Positions 59,081 through 64,000 of a stretch of DNA of 64,000 nt are shown piece by piece; the first letter of the stretch is position 1, and each line of letters starts with the position of its first letter. The stretch is taken from NCBI GenBank assembly GCA_026419785.1, contig JAODTK010000810.1, positions 62,001 to 126,000 on the forward strand. The letters run 5' to 3'. Made by a program: the position numbers and the translations under genes. The notes under the pieces are model-generated. The model worked only from the letters and a program-made list of their open reading frames with translations. It had not been told where the DNA came from and did no database searches. Source of the DNA: Sclerodactyla briareus. Lineage: Eukaryota > Echinodermata > Holothuroidea > Dendrochirotida > Sclerodactylidae.

Positions 59081-60043
59081 CTGAAACCAAAGAAAAAATA
59101 AAGATGTAATGTCACTCCACATTTGGTTTGAGAAAGGAGCGCTACCACTGTACACAAGGAGACTTGAGAAATGGTCCAAGAAACATCCGTTATCTGATTC
59201 CGTTATTTCTATCAGCAGAACACCCTTCACTTCTTCTAATACTTCTAAACTTAATCTAATAGATGCCCTGGAGTTTTATCGTTCTTCGAGCAGTTTATTC
59301 CTGAACACATCTTATTATTGTTTTGCACTAACTAATATCATATCATCAGGACTCAAATATAATATGACGGGTCCTGGAATTTGCTGATCGTCCTCCCGGA
59401 AGAAGCGTTAATTGGCGGGCCCGGAAGCAGGTTGGGATTGGTTACACCCCCTCCTCGACATCATCTCAGCACTAGTCGAGAGAAGGAGGCGAGTTATCGC
59501 CAGTGACCGGTGCTCATATACGAATAATTTGTCCAGGGTCCCTTGATGAGCTTCACTTCGCTGCCTGAACTCGTAGAAATCAATTGGAAATCAAATCATC
59601 CAAGACAATATATTAACCAGATGACTGTCATTGACATCATACTCGGCACCAGTAACATTGCAACAGCCTCCAGTTTTTATTCAATAGGCGACCCACTCAA
59701 CTGTCATCGAAGATATAGGGAATAGGATGGATGGTAGATTACCAAAAATGATCCGGTCCTTCGGTATCGGGTATTCAAACAATATGATGACAGCCGGTAA
59801 CTGTATCCCCTGACGTACACAAATGTAGTATATGTACAAAAGTATATTTTGGACGAAAAGGCCTGATTAATGTTACTATTGTGCTATACTAACGTTACTA
59901 TTGTGCTGTTGTCATCATAGCTAATTCGTAAGACGAGAGGGTGTAGTATAATACCGGAATTCCTACATGATACCTTGTTCATTTGAATCTATGGTTCGTG
60001 TGCCTGTAGTCAAAAGTACAGGAGAGATGGAAGGAGTTCATGA
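59081..60043. other. No recognisable gene
   Basis: If the SLC22-like gene were complete, its upstream exons would lie here. I found none. Confidence 0.35.
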
Positions 60044-60126
60044 CTTGTGGTGAATAGGGATTTGAACCCCGAATGCCCGCGTGGTGCGCTGACGCTCTGC
60101 CAACTATTCTAACCACTCAACTCCCC
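60044..60126 (-). repeat. tRNA-like SINE head
   Basis: On the minus strand it has gagtggttagaatagttgg and cagagcg (A-box-like D arm), gggcattcggggttcaaatccc (B box GGTTCAAATCC at about 60,069-60,059) and ctattcaccac. The anticodon arm is not paired well. It shares TTGG(C/T)AGAGCGTC with 17,553-17,616. Confidence 0.55.
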
Positions 60127-60506
60127 CCTAACCACAATGTGTGCATTCACTCTGAAGACTTAGAAATGATGTAGGGAAAAAACCGTCCAGTGCGCCAAAA
60201 ATATCCAGTGATGCACAAAGCTCATCTGATCATAACAATGAACAAACACTCATTGATTCGATTCTGATTAGTCTGCCAACATGACCTGGAACTTCGACAG
60301 TAGTCGATAGCCGCCTCATGCACAATGAGTAGGCCTATGCAGCATTTACACGCAGTAGATTCTACGTTAAACATCTGTGGTCCCGTTATCGCGTGATCGG
60401 ACCATAGACCGGTCAGTATAGGGGAAACCGACCAGTGAAAATTACCACTTTTTGAGCCTTGATGAAGTCAGAGGAAACCTATGCCGTCATGACAGTGTGG
60501 TAAGTG

Positions 60507-60577
60507 TGTGTGTGTGTGGTGTGTGTTGTGTGTGGTGTGTGTGTGTGTGTGTGTGTGGTGTGTGTGTGTGTGTGTGT
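60507..60577. repeat. (TG)n microsatellite
   Basis: TG units with scattered GG interruptions. It is the head of the tandem array that follows. Confidence 0.95.
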
Positions 60578-61473
60578 TGACACCTAGTTTCGTTAACACG
60601 ATAACTCGACCTTGCTGGATGGATTAAGTTCAAACTTTGTATATGGTTCCTCATAAGTACATGATCTCTATTGTTTTGGGGTCAGGTCAAAGGTCATCTG
60701 GGTCAGAGAGGTTAAAGTTTGAAAATCCTGTTAACCGATAAGTCCAGAATGCTGGTCGATAGGTTGAAATCCGGTATGGAGTGCCTTATGAGAAGTACAG
60801 GAAACCTTATTGGTTTTGCTGTGAATCGGCGGTCAGATTTGGGGAAAAATGGGGAAATTGTTTTAAAAAATTAAAATTGGAAATTTAGTCGTTAAACGAT
60901 TAACTTCGGACCCACTTGGATGAATAAAATCACTGGAATATCGGTTCCCATAATGAGTACATGATCCCTATCGGTTTTGGGTCAGCCGGCAAAGGTCATT
61001 GAGGTCAAAAGAGGTCAAAGTTGAAAAATCTGTTAACACGATAAGTCCAGAATGGCCTGCGTCCGATCAGTTGAAACTCGGTATGAGCTTTCTTATGAGA
61101 ACTATAGGATCCTATCGTTTTTTATAGTGTTATGCGTGGGTCAGATTCAGGAAAAAAGGAAATGTGAAAAATGATAAATTTGGCCCGATTTTAGCTCGTT
61201 AACACGATAAACTTGACCCCAATGGATGGTCATATTGGGATATGGGTTCCCCATAATGGTACATGCACCCTATTGTTTTGGGGTCAAGTCAAATGTCACA
61301 TATGAAGGTCAGAGAGGACAAAGTCTGGAAAATTCGTTAACACGATAAAGTTCAGAAGGCCTGGTCCGATCAGGTGCGAAAGCGGCATGCGCTTTCTTAT
61401 GAGAATTACAGGAAACCCTTTTGTTTTATGTATTCGGGGGTCAGATTCGGCGAAAAATTACGAACAATTAACG

Positions 61474-61712
61474 AACTCAGTACGAATCGGGAAGAACGCA
61501 GTACGTCTATGACAAGAATCCGGTCACGCCTCAGTACGAACCATAGGAATCCAGTACGCATGTACCACGAATGGCAAAACGAAGGGCAACACGCCCACGC
61601 AGCACTAGGCACTATAGCACTAGGGCAAACCTCACCGATTGCCTCGGGTGTATACCCCTATACATTTTAGCCGATCGCACCATGCACCATGCTTGGCACG
61701 GTAGCCTAAATT
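61474..61712 (+). mobile_element. Right half of the CAGTACGAA foldback element, inserted in the array
   Basis: Matches 63,380-63,612 and 63,808-64,000 with the constant order ctcagtacgaatc, gaagaacgcagtacg, atgacaagaatcc, tccagtacgcatg, cactatagcactagggcaaa, gtatacccctatacatttta. It interrupts the 300 bp array. Confidence 0.65.
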
Positions 61713-61856
61713 TCACAGGATAGACTCAGGACCTCACCCACGACTGTCCCAAATCCCATCTTGCAATGGCCACTTTCATCCGCAAATGTCTTTCGTCAAG
61801 TTGAACACAGTTGTCCAGCCGCAGTGTTCTTAAATCCATTTCGGACAGAGCCTGGC

Positions 61857-61996
61857 AGGAATGATTAAGTATATTTGTGTGGGCTAGGGCATGCAGGCAT
61901 TAGTATGTAGTATCGGACACACAACATAGTGTGTGGCGTACACGGACAGCAAAATTATGGAGCGTAACCAATTCACGATTTTGATATCGTGAGGCG
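61857..61996 (+). repeat. Direct repeat of about 140 bp, copy 1
   Basis: Begins aggaatgattaagtatattt and ends near ggtgaggc. Copy 2 is at 62,575-62,712. Confidence 0.7.
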
Positions 61997-62574
61997 GTAG
62001 ATTTGGGGGAAAATGGGGAAAGTGTTTAAAAAAAATAAAATTTGGGAAAATTTAGCTCGTTAACCGATATCGACCCGACTTGGATGGATAAAGTTCATAC
62101 GTGGGATATGGGTTCCCCATAATGATAACATGATCAGATTGGTGGGAAGGAAAGGGGAATGGAAAATTGTTTGAAAAATTAAATTGTGTTTGGCAAGTTT
62201 AGCTCGTTAACACGATAACTCGACCTACTTGGCCTATGGTTAAGTTCATACTTGGTATATCGGATCCCCATAATGAGTACATGACCATATCGTTGTTGGG
62301 TAAGGTCAAGGTCATTGAGGCCAAGAGAGGTCAAAGTGTGAAAACTCTGTTAACACGATAGGTCCAGAATGCCTGGTCGCTGAGGTTTGAACTGGTATGC
62401 AGCTTTCTATGAGAAGTATAGGAACCTGTTTGTTATAGTGTTATTCGTGGGTCAGATTCAGGAAAAAAATGGGAAAATTTGAAAAAGATAATCTGGCGGA
62501 TTTAGTTGTTCTTGGTGTAAATCGGGGGGTCAGATGTGGGAAAAATTGGGAAATTGATGAAAATTGTAATTGCA

Positions 62575-62712
62575 GGAATGATTAAGTATATTTGTGTGGG
62601 TCGGGCTGCAGGCCATTTGTCTGTAGTATTTTCGGACCAACAACATGGTGTGTGGCTGTACACGGACAGCAATTATGAGGTACACCCATTCACGATTGAA
62701 AATAGGTGAGGC
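62575..62712 (+). repeat. Direct repeat of about 140 bp, copy 2
   Basis: Same start and end phrases as 61,857-61,996, including tgtgtgggtcgggc, tgtgtggc and gtacacggacagcaa. It leads into the ttcgca-rich left half of the foldback element. Confidence 0.7.
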
Positions 62713-63213
62713 AGGGTTTCAGTGGTTCGCAGTGGTGCTCACGCATTAGTAGTAGTTGGTACTGTATTCCTACTGCATTGTTCTGGTTCGCAAATATTCC
62801 ATGCATTCGTGTAATTAGTATTACTCTCTAACTACATCTATTGCATTAGTACCGATTCGTACAAACGTGCGTAGAGCATGGTGGAGAGCCTAGACTAGGG
62901 TTTGCGAATCCTCGCGAATCCTCGCGGCTTTCCAATATTCTTCATTCGCCGACATTCGCGATCATTCGCGAATCTAGTTGCGAAGGTGAGACCAGGCCTT
63001 TACAGTAATATCGTCACACCTTCGCGACTAAGGTTTGCGAAAGACCGCAAATGCAGTACGGTATTTAGAAATCGCGGACATCCGCCATCATTCGTACTGG
63101 TTGGTCTTGTCTGAGTCTCGATAATTCGCGGTGGTTCTCCTCTATTGTTTTGAACTGTTCAAAACATTCGCAGCCATTCGCCGCCGATGCAGTAGTCATT
63201 CCGCATGGCTACT

Positions 63214-64000
63214 GTGTTCGTACCGGGTTCCTACTGGTTCCCACTGATACGTGCTGGTTTCGTAGCGATTCGCAGTGGCGACTGTCAATCATTTTCCCAG
63301 GCAACCCAGAAGAATGCAGTACGCTGTACCATGAACCACTAGGCATCCCGTACGAACCCGGTACGAACAATAGCGGACTCAGTACGAATCAGGAAGAACG
63401 TAGTACGTATATGACAAGAATGCGCTCCGCATCAGTACGAACCACCACGAATCCAGTGTGTATGCACCACGAATGCAACACGAATGTAACACGCGTACGC
63501 ATGCACCATGCACTATAGCACTAGGGCAAACCTCACGAGATTGCCTCGTTGTGTATACCCCTATACATTTTAGCCTATCACACCACGCACTTTGCTTGAC
63601 ACGGTAGCCTACAGCTCACAGTGAAAAAAACACTTCGAGAAAGGTGTTCGTACCGGGTTCCCACTGGTTCCTACTGATACGTACTGGTTTCGTAGCGATT
63701 CGCAGTGGCGACTGTCAATCATTTTGCCAGGCAAACCAGAAGATTGCAGTACGCTGTACCACGAACCACTACGCATCTCGTACGAATCCGGTGTGAACAA
63801 TAGCGATCTCAGTACGAATCAGGAAGAACGCAGTGCGTATATGACAAGAATCCGTTACGCTTCAGTACGAACCACCACGAATCCAGTGTGTATGCACCAC
63901 GAATGCAACACGAATGTAACACGCGTACGCATGCACCATGCACTATAGCACTAGGGCAAACCTCACGAGATTGCCTCGTTGTGTATACCCCTATACATTT
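63214..64000 (+). repeat. Tandem duplication, unit 430 bp, running off the window
   Basis: Copy 1 starts at 63,214 and copy 2 at 63,644, both with gtgttcgtaccgggttc. They are nearly identical, the most similar tandem pair in the window, so this is recent. Inside each, an inverted pair (63,215-63,230 gtgttcgtaccgggtt-type, with 63,354-63,369 gaacccggtacgaaca) gives a foldback with a loop of about 120 bp. The window ends within copy 2. Confidence 0.85.

Larger units (their letters stand above)
60592..62560 (+). repeat. Tandem array, unit about 300 bp
   Basis: Units start with gttaacacgataactcgacc at 60,592, 60,891, 61,198, 62,059 and 62,206. Each unit also has a second phrase, ttaacacgataagtccagaa, roughly 140 bp later (60,731, 61,032, 61,334, 62,349). 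Other constant phrases are cccataatgagtacatgatcc and ggtcaaaggtcattgaggtc. The array is broken at 61,445-61,985 by foldback DNA. A fragment of the same family is at 21,805-22,470. Confidence 0.8.

Noticed and set aside
1-64000. CRISPR array, operon or phage-type defence system
   Set aside because: No short regularly spaced direct repeats with unique spacers, no gene clusters with ribosome binding sites, and intron-type signals throughout point to a eukaryotic genome.
57-64000. 5S rRNA, snRNA or histone cluster
   Set aside because: I looked for characteristic internal blocks and conserved histone peptides and found none.

Overview
The window looks like a repeat-rich piece of an animal nuclear genome, most likely a marine invertebrate and probably a deuterostome. 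The reasons are intron-split candidate exons with GT/AG borders, many decayed transposable elements of metazoan families, dense microsatellites and homopolymer G/C runs, tRNA-like SINE heads, and a decayed TRIM (RING/B-box) gene. A Ty3/gypsy element with integrase placed before reverse transcriptase, an order described for Gmr1-like elements of deuterostomes, points the same way. Nothing suggests bacteria, organelle or virus: there are no operons, and no long intact ORF was found. I cannot name the species.

Layout. 0-20 kb: unassigned DNA with dispersed inverted and direct repeats, a CAAGT pentanucleotide block, a minisatellite, GC-rich repeats, tandem arrays of about 117 and 413 bp, and two tRNA-like sequences. 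One candidate signal-peptide exon lies at 4.66-4.86 kb on the minus strand. 20.2-28.6 kb: two copies of one CR1/L2-like LINE, both antisense. 24.5-39.4 kb: a very large imperfect inverted repeat, with arms at 24.55-27.34 and 36.33-39.39 kb. Its roughly 9 kb interior holds a frameshifted TRIM-NHL-like pseudogene (30.0-31.86 kb), a possible CARD-like exon (32.4-32.55 kb) and an 826 bp TTAA-flanked foldback transposon (33.37-34.19 kb). 39.40-48.24 kb: a complete but decayed Ty3/gypsy LTR retrotransposon on the minus strand that begins exactly where arm B stops. 49.6-51.15 kb: a broken pogo/Tigger-like transposase.

53-59 kb is the most gene-like part. It has two plus-strand candidate exons with matching phase (53.2 and 54.46 kb). 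It also has three minus-strand exons resembling an SLC22 organic-ion transporter (59.08, 58.43 and 56.47 kb) and one possible SLC22 C-terminal exon on the plus strand (54.72 kb). A 195 bp palindromic MITE sits between the SLC22-like exons. 60-64 kb is tandem and foldback repeat DNA that runs off the window.

There is no cooperating gene system comparable to an operon. What is notable is the nesting: inverted repeat, LTR element at its edge, retro-insertion in one arm only, and an immune-type gene relic inside. All protein calls rest on motif recognition from reading; no alignment or search was run.
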